A DNA stretch of 64,000 nucleotides. It comes from Hyphomicrobiales bacterium. GTDB lineage: Bacteria > Pseudomonadota > Alphaproteobacteria > Rhizobiales > Aestuariivirgaceae. Made by a program: the position numbers and the translations under genes. The notes under the pieces were generated by a model. The model did no database searches, was not told where the DNA came from, and was given only the letters and a program-made list of their open reading frames with translations. Of this stretch, positions 23,960 to 33,163 are shown one piece after another. The stretch lies in the NCBI GenBank assembly GCA_025363755.1, contig JANYLQ010000046.1, forward strand, positions 1-64,000, given 5' to 3'. Within the stretch, counting starts at the first letter, position 1; each line of letters starts with the position of its first letter.

Positions 23960-24987
23960 TTTGTAATTTCCTCAAACACCTGCGGTGCTTTCGATTTTGC
24001 TTCCAGCCACATGGGCACTGGCAAATTTTTACTGCGCAAGAATTCCGGATTGAAAAGCTTGGAAGCATAGCGCGTGCCATAATCGCAGAGGATGGTCACA
24101 ATGGTGTGGCCTGGTCCCATTTGTTTGGCAAGCGCCATAGCGCCCGCCACATTCACGCCTGTTGATCCGCCCATGCACAGGCCTTCATGTTCCAGCAGAT
24201 CAAAGGCAATTTGAATGGCTTCATTGTCATGCACCTGAAATGCATCATCGATCACAGCGCCTTCCAAGTTTGCAGTAATGCGCCCTTGGCCAATGCCTTC
24301 AGTGATCGATGATCCTTCGGATTTCAATTCGCCATGTTTGTAAAAGTTATAAAGTGCAGCGCCCATCGGATCGGCCAGCGCAATGCGAATATTTTTGTTA
24401 TGTTTTTTAAGCGCCATGCTCACGCCAGCCAGCGTTCCACCTGAACCAACAGCGCAGGCAAACCCATCAACCTTGCCATTGGTTTGCGACCAAATCTCTG
24501 GCCCTGTGCCTTCAATATGCGCATTGCGATTGGCGATATTATCAAACTGATTGGCCCACACAGCGCCCATGGCCTTGGCCAAGCGACCCGAATATCTCAC
24601 ATAATTGTTCGGGTTCTTATAAGGCACCGCAGGCACTTCAATGAGTTCCGCACCCAGCTGGCGTAATACATCTTTCTTCTCTTGGGCTTGCGTATCGGGG
24701 ATCACGATGACAGTTTTAAAGCCCATGGCATTGGCCACTACACATAAGCCGATGCCTGTGTTGCCAGCCGTACCTTCAACAATTGTCCCGCCCGGTTTCA
24801 ATTCACCGCGCTTGATCGCATCTTTAATTATAAATAGCGCTGCACGGTCTTTCACCGATTGGCCGGGGTTCATGAATTCGGCTTTGCCGAGTATCGTACA
24901 ACCCGTCAGCTCCGATGCTTTGCGCAATTGAATGAGGGGCGTGTTGCCAATGGCATCAATAACATTGTGGCGAATATCCATGGGCAA
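23956..24987 (-). CDS. cysK: Cysteine synthase (O-acetylserine sulfhydrylase, CysK-like)
   Basis: PLP-dependent enzyme making cysteine from O-acetylserine and sulfide. It has 343 residues, about 30 longer than E. coli CysK and like the alphaproteobacterial variant. The PLP Lys46 is in N-P-G-Q-S-V-K-D-R-A-A, the substrate loop is E-G-T-A-G-N-T-G-I-G-L, the phosphate loop is A-V-G-S-G-G-T-L-A-G, and a late G-G-S-T-G-V-N motif follows. The loop is T-A-G-N rather than the commoner T-S-G-N. A GGAG-like ribosome-binding site lies upstream. First gene of the cysK-sseA operon, downstream of tRNA-Asn. Confidence 0.93.
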   Translation of the reverse strand: MPMDIRHNVIDAIGNTPLIQLRKASELTGCTILGKAEFMNPGQSVKDRAALFIIKDAIKRGELKPGGTIVEGTAGNTGIGLCVVANAMGFKTVIVIPDTQAQEKKDVLRQLGAELIEVPAVPYKNPNNYVRYSGRLAKAMGAVWANQFDNIANRNAHIEGTGPEIWSQTNGKVDGFACAVGSGGTLAGVSMALKKHNKNIRIALADPMGAALYNFYKHGELKSEGSSITEGIGQGRITANLEGAVIDDAFQVHDNEAIQIAFDLLEHEGLCMGGSTGVNVAGAMALAKQMGPGHTIVTILCDYGTRYASKLFNPEFLRSKNLPVPMWLEAKSKAPQVFEEITK

Positions 24988-25031
24988 CTCCTTGTGAAAA
25001 CATAAATTGCCCTAGATCAGCATCAAATGCA

Positions 25032-25061
25032 AAGGGCTGATCATGTGCATGACCAGCCCTT
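25032..25061 (-). terminator. Hairpin downstream of tRNA-Asn
   Basis: A long stem lies just past the 3' end of the tRNA: AAGGGCTG (25032-25039) pairs with CAGCCCTT (25054-25061), then after one mismatch TCATG pairs with CATGA. On the minus strand the tail after the stem is only mildly T-rich, so a termination role is plausible but not certain. Confidence 0.55.
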
Positions 25062-25067
25062 CAAATT

Positions 25068-25143
25068 TGGCTCCCCGAGCTGGACTCGAACCAGCGACAA
25101 TTCGATTAACAGTCGAATGCTCTACCAACTGAGCTATCAGGGA
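25068..25143 (-). tRNA. tRNA-Asn (GTT anticodon)
   Basis: A complete 76-base cloverleaf on the minus strand. The acceptor stem is TCCCTGA / TCGGGGA, the D arm GCTCAGTTGGTAGAGC, and the anticodon arm TCGACTGTTAATCGA with anticodon GTT. The T arm contains GGTTCGAGTCC, and the CCA end is encoded. The discriminator base is G, as usual for asparagine. Confidence 0.97.
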
Positions 25144-25257
25144 ATATGTTGAGCGCTATAGCAGATGATATTTAACGCGCAAACCCTAAATTTTACTTTC
25201 TTCTAAGGTGCTGAAAATTGCATTATTGACACTATATAACTGGTTTGGGGAGAACGC

Positions 25258-25533
25258 ATGGCACGCCACATCAAATTTGCAGGTTTTAACGTCCGCGTTC
25301 CGGCCCATCCATTGTTGCGGGCAGCGTTGGGAATAGCGCTGGTATTTGGTGGCATATTTAGCTTTTTGCCGATCCTCGGCGTTTGGATGTTGCCGTTGGG
25401 ACTGATTATTCTTTCGATTGATTCTGCGTTGATCAGAAGGTTTCGTAGAAAATCGACAGTCCGTTTGGGGCGCTGGCTTTTGCAGCGATGGCCCAATTTT
25501 GCGCGCCGCGTTGGTTTTGGCGTGGCAGCTTGA
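25258..25533 (+). CDS. Small membrane protein, PGPGW-like
   Basis: A 91-residue protein with one long hydrophobic region or two short membrane segments (about 20-35 and 38-54): A-L-G-I-A-L-V-F-G-G, then F-L-P-I-L-G-V-W-M-L-P-L-G-L-I-I-L-S. A very basic tail follows (R-R-F-R-R-K). The pattern resembles a group of small rhizobial membrane proteins related to the PGPGW family, without known function. It stands alone between the two tRNA genes. GGGGAGAACGC upstream may supply the ribosome-binding site. Confidence 0.7.
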   Translation: MARHIKFAGFNVRVPAHPLLRAALGIALVFGGIFSFLPILGVWMLPLGLIILSIDSALIRRFRRKSTVRLGRWLLQRWPNFARRVGFGVAA

Positions 25534-25548
25534 TATTTGAAGGAAATT

Positions 25549-25622
25549 TGGAGGCCTCGCCCAGAATCGAACTGGGATGCAAGGATTTGCAATCCTCTGC
25601 GTAACCACTCCGCCACGAGGCC
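25549..25622 (-). tRNA. tRNA-Cys (GCA anticodon)
   Basis: A complete 74-base tRNA on the minus strand. The acceptor stem is GGCCTCG / CGAGGCC, the anticodon arm AGGATTGCAAATCCT with anticodon GCA, and the T arm contains CAGTTCGATTCTG. The CCA end is encoded and the discriminator base is T, the strong identity element of tRNA-Cys. Confidence 0.97.
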
Positions 25623-25840
25623 TCTTTTGGTGGTCGGCGGGTTATAAGCACAGAAGATTAAAGAAACAACACCATGTTTGAGCTTTCAATAACTAATTGC
25701 ATTGAGGGTTAGTGGCGCGGTCGAAAGTTAATTTGCACCAAATTCAAATGAATGCATTTAGGCTGAACAAAAACCAGATTTCATGGACTTTTCTGAGTGA
25801 AGCAGCTAAGTGGAGCAATCAAAACGTTAATGGAAAAGCC

Positions 25841-26503
25841 ATGCTCAATTTCGCTCAAGCCCGCACGAATATGGTCGACAGTCAACTTCGCCCCAACGGC
25901 GTAACGGATGGCCGGATATTGGATGCGATGCAATCGGTCATGCGCGAAAATTTTGTTGGGCGGGCTCAGCAATCACTCGCCTATATGGATGGTGATGTGG
26001 CTTTAAACGAAGCCATAGTTGGCCCGCGTTTTCTCATCGAACCGATGGCATTTGCGCGTATGCTGCAAGTTGCAGAGTTAGATCCAAGCGACCGCGTGTT
26101 GGATGTAGGCGCTGCTTCTGGCTATGGTGCTGCAGTGCTGTCTAAACTGGTTTCGCACGTTATTGCTCTCGAGCAAGACGCAGGCTTGGCCACTCTTGCG
26201 CGGCAAAATCTCGCAGGGTTGGCAAATGTTGGTATCGTTGAAGGCAGCCTTGCCCAAGGTTCTCCAAGTTCAGAATTGTTTGACTTAATCGTTATTGAAG
26301 GTCGCATTGATGAAGTGCCTAATGAACTGTTTTCTCAGGTGAAAGACGGTGGGCGCGTGGTGGCTGCAATAGGCACACGTGATAACGCGAAATGCTGTGT
26401 TTACAGCATATCAGGACATACCCACACAAAACGTGCAGCCTTTGACATTTCTGTTGCGGCCTTGCCTAGCTTTGGAAAACCAAAAACGACGTTTGCTTTT
26501 TAA
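25841..26503 (+). CDS. pcm: Protein-L-isoaspartate O-methyltransferase family protein
   Basis: A 220-residue SAM-dependent methyltransferase of the PCMT family, which repairs isoaspartyl damage. The start M-L-N-F-A-Q-A-R-T-N-M-V-D-S-Q-L-R-P is typical of the alphaproteobacterial form, and the SAM motif is V-L-D-V-G-A-A-S-G-Y-G-A-A-V-L. This subgroup is shorter at the C terminus than E. coli Pcm and may have a different substrate. The frame opens at 25712, but the first 43 codons are not family-like; the ATG at 25841 has GGAAAAG upstream. It precedes tolC, as in other Hyphomicrobiales. The 219-base gap before it holds no gene. Confidence 0.85.
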   Translation: MLNFAQARTNMVDSQLRPNGVTDGRILDAMQSVMRENFVGRAQQSLAYMDGDVALNEAIVGPRFLIEPMAFARMLQVAELDPSDRVLDVGAASGYGAAVLSKLVSHVIALEQDAGLATLARQNLAGLANVGIVEGSLAQGSPSSELFDLIVIEGRIDEVPNELFSQVKDGGRVVAAIGTRDNAKCCVYSISGHTHTKRAAFDISVAALPSFGKPKTTFAF

Positions 26504-26652
26504 CCCAATCCGACCTATATCGGATTGTAATAGGGGTGAAGACGTAACACCTGATTCCGCAACTGGGTTTTCACCCTGTCATACGGTGTTCAGAGTTGAA
26601 GCGCGGTCGAACACCTCAGGGATGGCAGAACGGGTGTATAGAGGTAATTAGA

Positions 26653-28026
26653 TTGCAGATTCATGTTCGTATGCGCGCCCTATTGTTGGGCGCTATTGCT
26701 GTTTTTGCTTTGGCAAACACATCATCGGTTTTAGCAGAAACGCTGGCTCAGGCCATGTCTAGCGCTTACCACAATAACTCCACACTTGAATCTGAGCGTG
26801 CTGCTTTGCGCGCGACAGATGAAAATGTTCCGCAGGCTCTCTCCGGTTGGCGTCCCACGATTACCGCGAATGAAAGCGTTACTCACACTTGGACAGATAC
26901 TTCAATCCCATTGGGAACTAAGGGTGAGGCCACCCGGGGTGATCTATCAATTACATTAAGCCAACCAATTTTTAGAGGCTTCAAAACAGTTGAATCAACC
27001 GCTGTTGCGGAAGCGCAAGTGAATGCGGGGAGGCAGAATCTTTTGGTTGTCGAGCAGACAACGCTATTTAATGCCATTCAAGCCTATATGAATGTTATTC
27101 AATTTCGGCAAATCCTGGGTTTGCGCCAAAAAAATGTTAATGTTTTGCAGAAGCAATTGAATGCGACCCAAGCGCGTTTTAACGCTGGCGAATTGACGCG
27201 CACTGATGTTTCGCAAGCCCGCGCAACGTTGAGCGGTTCGCAGGGTCAGTTAGCAATTGCAGTCGCGAACGTGAAAGCAGCGGAGGCTAATTTTCTACAG
27301 ATCGTTGGCCATTCTCCTGGAAAACTTGCAGTGCCACGCTTGGCACCTCGTCCTCGCAGTTTGAATGAGGCCCAGTCAATTGCCCAACAGACTAATCCTA
27401 ACATCCTTTTCGCGGCGCAAGTTCAAGATGCTTCCGAACATCAAATTGGCGTTATTGGTGGCGATTTGTTGCCGCAATTTGGTGTTTCAGCTTCTGCAAG
27501 TCTCGACCGTAATTTCAATAATGATCAATATACTGCCGTTGGCACAATTCAGGGCTCCTTGGTAGTGCCGATTTATGAAGCTGGTCGGACCTATTCCAGT
27601 GTGCGGCAAGCTAAGGAAACGGCCAGCCAGAACCGTCTTAAGGTTGTATCCGCTGTACGAAATGTTCGTGAGAGCGTGACGAACGCTTGGAACAATATTA
27701 TATCGACGGGCCAAGGGCTTGCGTCTGCCCGGTCTCAAGTTGCAGCTTCACGCTTGGCCCTTGATGGTGTTCAACAGGAATATCAAGTTGGCTCTCGGTC
27801 AACCATTGAAGTGTTGAACGCTGAACAAACACTTGTGGGCTCTGAAATTTCGCAAGTGACAGCCCAGCATGATCAAGTTATCGCGTCTTATTCACTCTTG
27901 GCTTCAATGGGGCACCTCACGGCTCGGCATCTTGGCATTGGTGGGCTCTATGATCCGAAGGACCACTATAATGATGTGCGTAACAAGTGGATCGGTCTTG
28001 ACGCTGAAAGTGGTGAGTTGCAGTAA
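26653..28026 (+). CDS. tolC: TolC family outer-membrane efflux/secretion protein
   Basis: A 457-residue outer-membrane channel of the TolC/OEP family. A signal peptide ends V-L-A before E-T-L-A-Q-A-M. Two structural repeats of long amphipathic helices follow, with A-A-L-R-A-T-D-E-N-V-P-Q-A-L-S-G-W-R-P and R-F-N-A-G-E-L-T-R-T-D-V-S-Q-A in the first and Q-E-Y-Q-V-G-S-R-S-T-I-E-V-L-N-A-E-Q in the second, all family hallmarks. I choose the TTG at 26653 because GAGG lies eight bases ahead; an ATG at 26671 has no such site. A probable partner of the type I ATPase/HlyD pair at 46.6-49.8 kb. Confidence 0.93.
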   Translation: MQIHVRMRALLLGAIAVFALANTSSVLAETLAQAMSSAYHNNSTLESERAALRATDENVPQALSGWRPTITANESVTHTWTDTSIPLGTKGEATRGDLSITLSQPIFRGFKTVESTAVAEAQVNAGRQNLLVVEQTTLFNAIQAYMNVIQFRQILGLRQKNVNVLQKQLNATQARFNAGELTRTDVSQARATLSGSQGQLAIAVANVKAAEANFLQIVGHSPGKLAVPRLAPRPRSLNEAQSIAQQTNPNILFAAQVQDASEHQIGVIGGDLLPQFGVSASASLDRNFNNDQYTAVGTIQGSLVVPIYEAGRTYSSVRQAKETASQNRLKVVSAVRNVRESVTNAWNNIISTGQGLASARSQVAASRLALDGVQQEYQVGSRSTIEVLNAEQTLVGSEISQVTAQHDQVIASYSLLASMGHLTARHLGIGGLYDPKDHYNDVRNKWIGLDAESGELQ

Positions 28027-28105
28027 GCCTTTGTGTACATTGTATGTGAGATGACGTAGAGTTTCACATCTCAAGTGCGAACGCAAATAAGGGGCCTTTC
28101 GTTCC

Positions 28106-28864
28106 GTGACCGTTGAACCACGCGTAGAAGAATTATTAGCGTCGATCCGCAAGGCCATTGATGATGACTTGGGTGGTATTTCTGCGCCGCCTTCCACCAA
28201 AACATCCGGCAACTCACAGGGTACGTTGATGCGCGGTGCGCTTCGCGAAATGCGCGTAAATTTTGATCCCAGCGCAGCTGGCCGCGAGCAAGCTGACGGT
28301 GAAATTTCGCAATTGCGCGAACGCATCGGGCGCAGTCGCAGTGATTCAGCTTTTGCAATAAGCCCGCCTAGCCCGAAACCTCACGTGCCACGTGCGTCGC
28401 TGGCACCAGAACCAACCAAACGTAACGGCATTGGCAGCATCTTGTCTGGTGAGATATCGCGCCCCGAACTGCCGCCGCGTCAGCCGCCCGTTTTGCGCCA
28501 GACTTACGTTGAAGAAGCGCCGCGCTATGTTGAACCACCTGTCTATGAGCCTGAATATCTGGAGCAGGCATGGGATGAACAGGCTGAACCCGAACACCAA
28601 CAAGAATATTATGAACCGGCTTATGCCCCTCAGCCCTCGCAAGGCGCGTTGGTTTCACCCAGTACTGCTTATTCCGCGCAGAATTCATTTCAGCAATTGT
28701 CCGATGCCATTATGGCCCGCGCTTCAGGCGACCGTGGCATTGAAGATATCACTCAGAATTTGTTACGCGGCATGCTCAAAACTTGGCTGGATGATAATCT
28801 GCCGCAACTGGTTGAAAAACTGGTGCGCGAAGAGATTGAGCGCGTGGCGAGACGGGGAAGATAA
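28106..28864 (+). CDS. popZ: PopZ-like polar organizing protein (DUF2497)
   Basis: A 252-residue DUF2497/PopZ protein, the pole-organising scaffold that anchors chromosome partition proteins and cell-cycle kinases in alphaproteobacteria. The N-terminal helix E-E-L-L-A-S-I-R-K-A-I-D-D-D (about 7-20) is followed by a long Pro- and Glu-rich disordered linker (about 80-190) with many Tyr. The C-terminal oligomerisation helices contain L-L-R-G-M-L-K-T-W-L-D-D-N-L-P-Q-L-V-E-K-L-V-R-E-E-I. It starts with GTG behind AAGGGG. It lies between tolC and valS, the conserved order. Confidence 0.9.
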   Translation: MTVEPRVEELLASIRKAIDDDLGGISAPPSTKTSGNSQGTLMRGALREMRVNFDPSAAGREQADGEISQLRERIGRSRSDSAFAISPPSPKPHVPRASLAPEPTKRNGIGSILSGEISRPELPPRQPPVLRQTYVEEAPRYVEPPVYEPEYLEQAWDEQAEPEHQQEYYEPAYAPQPSQGALVSPSTAYSAQNSFQQLSDAIMARASGDRGIEDITQNLLRGMLKTWLDDNLPQLVEKLVREEIERVARRGR

Positions 28865-28881
28865 TTCTCTCTTCTTTTTCC

Positions 28882-28967
28882 GTCATCCCAGCGCAGGCTG
28901 GGATCCAGCTAGCCACATCATCTATTTTGACCGAAGAAAGCTGGATGCCAGCCGTCGCTGGCATGAC
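28882..28967. repeat. REP-like palindromic element between popZ and valS
   Basis: Two inverted arms of about 29 bases, 28882-28910 (GTCATCCCAGCGCAGGCTGG...) and 28939-28967, each ending in AGCT/AGCT, with a 28-base spacer. Each arm also contains its own small GC hairpin. It belongs to the same GTCATYCC family as the elements in the cobalamin operon. It follows the popZ stop by 17 bases and may act as a terminator or mRNA-stabilising structure. Confidence 0.75.
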
Positions 28968-29059
28968 GGCATTTTAACATCAATTTCCGCACCTGTTGCG
29001 CCAATCGCGCGTCTAGTGTTTAAGCCCTTCAAACTCACTTAAATTAAAGAATCCCTTCA

Positions 29060-31714
29060 ATGACTCTCGACACAAAATTCGTTCCCGCCGAAATGGAAGC
29101 CCGTCTGTATAAGCAGTGGGAAGAGGGTGGTTATTTCAAGCCGGGCCGCAAGCCAAACGCCAAGCCTTTTACCATCGTCATTCCGCCGCCCAACGTCACA
29201 GGCTCGCTGCACATGGGCCATGCACTCAACAACACCATTCAAGATGTTTTAGTGCGCTTTGAGCGCATGCGGGGCAGGGATGTTCTCTGGCAACCGGGCA
29301 CTGACCATGCAGGCATCGCCACACAAATGGTAGTGGAACGCCTGCTTGCCAAAGAAAATAAAACTGACCGCAAAACCATGGGCCGCGAAGCTTTTCTCAA
29401 ACGCGTGTGGGAATGGAAAGAGGAATCTGGCGGCATCATCACACAACAGCTCCGCCGCTTGGGTGCATCCTGTGATTGGAGTCGTGAACGCTTCACCATG
29501 GATGAAGGCCTCAGCAAAGCGGTGCGCAAAGTATTCGTGCAGCTCTATAAAGAGGGGCTGATTTATAAAGACACGCGATTGGTCAATTGGGATCCCGTTT
29601 TCGAAACCGCGATCAGCGATCTTGAAGTTGAGACTCGCGAAACCAAGGGTGCCATGTGGTCATTCGCCTATCCGTTGGTCGATGGTGAAATTGATGGTCT
29701 GAAAGAAATCGTCATTTCCACCACGCGCCCCGAAACCATGTTGGGTGATGGCGCGGTAGCAGTGCATCCTTCTGATGAGCGCTATAAAAATCTTGTTGGA
29801 AAATATGTGTGGCTTCCCATTGCCAACCGGAAAATCCCCATCATCGCCGATGAATATCCCGATCCAGAATTTGGCACGGGTGCTGTGAAGATTACAGGCG
29901 CGCATGATGAAAACGATTTTCATGTGGCCAAGCGCAATAACATTCCGCTCATCATGTTGATGGACAAAAAAGCGCGGATGATTTCCACGCCCGAAAACCA
30001 TGTGCCCGAACGCTACAACGGCGTTGATCGTTATAAAGCGCGTGAAATGGTGCTGGCCGAAATTGAAGAGCTTGGTTTTTACCGCGGCAAAGAAGAGAAA
30101 ATGATTCCGCAGCCCTTCGGTGATCGCTCCAATGTGGTCATCGAGCCGATGCTGACCGAGCAATGGTATGTGAATGCGGGCGAACTCGCGAAGCCTGCAA
30201 TCGCTGCCGTAAAAAACGGCGATACCAAATTTGTGCCTGCCAATTGGGATAAAACTTATTTCGAATGGATGAACAACATCCAACCCTGGTGCATCTCGCG
30301 CCAACTCTGGTGGGGCCATCAGATTCCAGCTTGGTATGGCGATGACGGAAAAATTTACGTCGAAGAAACTGAAGAACACGCGCAAGCCGCCGCTGGGCCA
30401 AATGTAAAACTCACACGCGATGAAGACGTGCTCGATACGTGGTTCTCATCGGCCCTCTGGCCGTTCTCTACGCTTGGTTGGCCAGAGCAAACGCCAATCC
30501 TCAAGCGCCATTATAAAACCGATGTGCTGGTCACAGGGTTCGACATCATTTTCTTCTGGGTCGCCCGCATGATGATGATGGGCCTGCATTTCATGGATGG
30601 CGAAGTGCCGTTTGAAACGGTCTACATTCATGCTCTGGTGCGTGACGAAAAGGGCCAGAAAATGTCGAAGTCCAAGGGCAATGTCATTGACCCATTGGAA
30701 TTGATCGACGAGTTCGGCGCTGACGCATTGCGCTTCACCATGGCTGCGATGGCTGCTCAAGGCCGTGATCTCAAGCTCGCCAAATCGCGCGTGGAAGGTT
30801 ACCGCAACTTCGCCACCAAGCTGTGGAACGCGGCGCGTTTTGCAGAAATGAATGGCGTGGCGAAAGATGAAAATTTCGATCCCGTCGCTGCCCGCGTCAC
30901 CGTCAATCGCTGGATTGCAGGTGAAGCCGCGCGCTGCCGTGACCTCGTCACCAAAGCCATCGAAGACCACAAATATAATGAAGCCGCCAGCGCGCTTTAT
31001 CAGTTCGCATGGAATGTGTATTGCGATTGGTATGTGGAGTTGATCAAGCCGATTTTAACGGGAACCGACGAGACCGCCAAAGCCGAAACCCGCGCCTGCG
31101 CCGCATGGGCGTTTGAGCAAATCCTCGTCTTGCTGCACCCCTTCATGCCCTTCATCACCGAAGAGTTGTGGAGCAAAACCGCGTCGCGCTCTGGTATGTT
31201 GATCGACGCCAGCTGGCCCACATACATTGGCCTCGGCGATGCCGCAGCCGATGCCGAAATGAACTGGGTCATCCGCCTCATTTCCGAAATCCGCTCGGTG
31301 CGCGCCGAAATGAATGTGAACGCCGGTGCCAAAATCCCATGCGTGATTGTGGGCGCTGCCCAAGAAGCACGTATGCGCACCGCCAACTGGGAAGCTGAAA
31401 TCATGCGGCTGGCAAGATTGAGTTCGCTGGTGTTCGAAGACTCCGTTCCCCCCCAATCCGCCCAAATCCCGCTCGATGAAGCCACAGTGGCACTGCCACT
31501 CGAAGGCATGATCGACTTCACCGCCGAACGTGCGCGGCTCAATAAAGAGCTCGAAAAAATCGCCAAGGATATGGGCGGCATCGATGGTCGCTTGAACAAC
31601 CCAGGCTTCGTCGCCAAAGCGCCACCAGAAGTGCTGGTCGAAAGCCGCGAGTTGAAGGCGCAGTTGGAAGAGAAGAAGGCGAAGGTGCTTGAGGCGTTGA
31701 AGAGGCTGGGGTGA
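29060..31714 (+). CDS. valS: Valyl-tRNA synthetase
   Basis: Class I synthetase charging tRNA-Val, 884 residues. The HIGH-type motif is P-P-N-V-T-G-S-L-H-M-G-H (about 39-50) and the KMSKS motif G-Q-K-M-S-K-S-K-G-N-V near 535. The large CP1 editing domain lies between them, with T-T-R-P-E-T-M-L-G-D and D-E-N-D-F. The C terminus ends in the coiled-coil arm typical of ValRS (about 815-880, rich in K, E and L). It is last in the conserved pcm-tolC-popZ-valS order. Confidence 0.98.
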   Translation: MTLDTKFVPAEMEARLYKQWEEGGYFKPGRKPNAKPFTIVIPPPNVTGSLHMGHALNNTIQDVLVRFERMRGRDVLWQPGTDHAGIATQMVVERLLAKENKTDRKTMGREAFLKRVWEWKEESGGIITQQLRRLGASCDWSRERFTMDEGLSKAVRKVFVQLYKEGLIYKDTRLVNWDPVFETAISDLEVETRETKGAMWSFAYPLVDGEIDGLKEIVISTTRPETMLGDGAVAVHPSDERYKNLVGKYVWLPIANRKIPIIADEYPDPEFGTGAVKITGAHDENDFHVAKRNNIPLIMLMDKKARMISTPENHVPERYNGVDRYKAREMVLAEIEELGFYRGKEEKMIPQPFGDRSNVVIEPMLTEQWYVNAGELAKPAIAAVKNGDTKFVPANWDKTYFEWMNNIQPWCISRQLWWGHQIPAWYGDDGKIYVEETEEHAQAAAGPNVKLTRDEDVLDTWFSSALWPFSTLGWPEQTPILKRHYKTDVLVTGFDIIFFWVARMMMMGLHFMDGEVPFETVYIHALVRDEKGQKMSKSKGNVIDPLELIDEFGADALRFTMAAMAAQGRDLKLAKSRVEGYRNFATKLWNAARFAEMNGVAKDENFDPVAARVTVNRWIAGEAARCRDLVTKAIEDHKYNEAASALYQFAWNVYCDWYVELIKPILTGTDETAKAETRACAAWAFEQILVLLHPFMPFITEELWSKTASRSGMLIDASWPTYIGLGDAAADAEMNWVIRLISEIRSVRAEMNVNAGAKIPCVIVGAAQEARMRTANWEAEIMRLARLSSLVFEDSVPPQSAQIPLDEATVALPLEGMIDFTAERARLNKELEKIAKDMGGIDGRLNNPGFVAKAPPEVLVESRELKAQLEEKKAKVLEALKRLG

Positions 31715-31755
31715 GCAATTTGACTTTCGTAATCAGCGTATACGGAGAACGATAG

Positions 31756-32199
31756 ATGGCCGCAAAAGTACCAATACGCTTGTCGATTATTGAGATATTA
31801 AGACTTGTGTTTCTGGCGATTTTCTACCCATCACGGTTTCAAGAGGAGGAAGCAGCTGATTGCAAGACACTTGAAACGCGCCCAAATGCGGATCTCATTC
31901 GTGTTAATATAGTTCGCAGTTCATACTTCGAATCATTTATTTTCGTGTTGACGGCGGTGGTGGTTGGGTGGTTCACCGCAAAAATTTCTCAATTTATGTG
32001 GGTTCAAAATAGACCTTTTGCTATAGGACTTGCTATTGTTGGCACTGCGATCCTGTTATGGGCAACCGTCGCTGTAAAGGGATGGGAGGTTGCCTCATTT
32101 TCAACTGTGACGCTTGGAGAGAGGCTAAACATTTGGGTATTTCGATTTCTCTACTGGCTAGGCACTATGCTACTTATCGCTGCAATATTTCTGGGATGA
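31756..32199 (+). CDS. Hypothetical membrane protein
   Basis: A 147-residue protein I do not recognise. An amphipathic N terminus precedes three likely membrane segments: about 57-75 (F-I-F-V-L-T-A-V-V-V-G-W-F), about 87-105 and about 128-146. The first 50 residues, with E-E-E-A and R-P-N-A-D-L, are probably cytosolic. A CGGAGAACG ribosome-binding site precedes the ATG. It follows valS by 41 bases but has no functional link that I can see. Confidence 0.6.
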   Translation: MAAKVPIRLSIIEILRLVFLAIFYPSRFQEEEAADCKTLETRPNADLIRVNIVRSSYFESFIFVLTAVVVGWFTAKISQFMWVQNRPFAIGLAIVGTAILLWATVAVKGWEVASFSTVTLGERLNIWVFRFLYWLGTMLLIAAIFLG

Positions 32200-32506
32200 A
32201 TTTCGTACGGCGGCTTATGTCAACTTCAGAAACATAGACTTTATAGCTTCCGTGTCGCGCTGAATCGCGGATAAAGTCTAGTAGTCGTGGAACTCCAGCA
32301 CGCTGCTGCCAGAGCGCAGTCAGCCCTTCGGGCAGCTCCCCGGCAAAGCTGGTAGGAGCGTGTTGATTTTAAGTTTTGAATTTGTTGGACGCTAAGGGCG
32401 GTCTATCAACATCACGCTCCACCAGCTTGCTGGTGGGGTGAGCTTACGCGAACGCCGAAGGACTGAGGGGGTTCTTTGGTTGAAATATTTGATTTACAAT
32501 ACCCCC
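32200..32506. repeat. 307-base gap with inverted repeats, no gene
   Basis: The gap holds two hairpin-forming elements. The first is AGACTTTAT (32236-32244) with ATAAAGTCT (32271-32279), a 9-bp stem with an inner CGCG pairing. The second is a larger imperfect inverted repeat, 32347-32367 with 32405-32427, whose arms read AGCTGGTAGGAGCGTG... and the reverse. I see no convincing coding frame; a longer frame of the ogt gene enters the right part but lacks family residues there. Confidence 0.6.
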
Positions 32507-33013
32507 ATGCATTGCTTCCTCATCGACCGCATTCAAACGCCTATCGGAGACATGATCCTTGTGGCGCGTGATGGCGCTTTATTGTTGCTTGAGTTTGAGG
32601 ACGCCACAGGCCGTGTGGAACGCGAGATGAGGCAACGCTTCAAAAGCCATGAATTGCAACAATCCGAAAACCCGTTTGGCTTATCCGAAATCATGCGGGA
32701 CTATTTCAGCGGTAACATTCATGCAATCGACACTATCCTCACCGATGGTGGCGGCACGTCTTTTGAGAAATCAGTCTGGGCCGAACTCCGCAAAATCCCC
32801 ACGGGCACCACGGTCTCTTACGGCTCCATTGCTCGTAAACTTGGCGACATTAATATGAGCCGCGCGGTGGGCACAGCCAATGGGCGCAATCCCATTGCCA
32901 TCGTTGTTCCTTGCCACCGCGTGATTGGAGCTGATGGTTCGATGACCGGCTATGGCGGCGGCATTGCCCGCAAAGAATGGTTGCTTCGCCATGAAGGCGC
33001 GTTGCTGGTTTGA
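32507..33013 (+). CDS. ogt: Methylated-DNA-[protein]-cysteine S-methyltransferase
   Basis: DNA repair protein that transfers the alkyl group from O6-methylguanine to its own cysteine. The acceptor Cys136 is in V-V-P-C-H-R-V-I-G. Upstream lie V-W-A-E-L-R-K-I-P-T-G-T-T-V-S-Y-G-S-I-A and the R-A-V-G-T-A-N-G-R-N-P helix-turn-helix recognition region. It has 168 residues from the ATG at 32507. An open frame continues to 32438, but there is no good ribosome-binding site for either start, so the N terminus is uncertain. Convergent with cobM. Confidence 0.93.
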   Translation: MHCFLIDRIQTPIGDMILVARDGALLLLEFEDATGRVEREMRQRFKSHELQQSENPFGLSEIMRDYFSGNIHAIDTILTDGGGTSFEKSVWAELRKIPTGTTVSYGSIARKLGDINMSRAVGTANGRNPIAIVVPCHRVIGADGSMTGYGGGIARKEWLLRHEGALLV

Positions 33014-33058
33014 GCAAAAAGGCGTGAGCGTCCCCACGAACCAGTTTGCACCAGCTTT

Positions 33059-33080
33059 GAAATTTTATAGGCAAAATTTC
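33059..33080. terminator. AT-rich hairpin between convergent ogt and cobM
   Basis: A perfect 8-bp inverted repeat GAAATTTT (33059-33066) / AAAATTTC (33073-33080) with a 6-base loop lies in the gap between the two convergent genes. It could end transcription from either side. The run of T near 33172 on the plus strand is inside the cobM 3' end, not next to the stem. Confidence 0.35.
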
Positions 33081-33163
33081 GAAAATCCGTCTTCACAATA
33101 TCAAACAGCAGGGCCGCTGACTTAAACGACCGAACTGATATATAATCCTAATATAAGAACAAG

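Noticed and set aside
28392-29042. 216-codon plus-strand frame overlapping popZ
   Set aside because: Frame-shifted shadow of popZ running into the REP element; no family character.
29660-30385. Long minus-strand frames inside valS (also 30446-30970 and 31000-31617)
   Set aside because: Antisense shadows of a strongly conserved gene, with unlikely composition and no ribosome-binding site.
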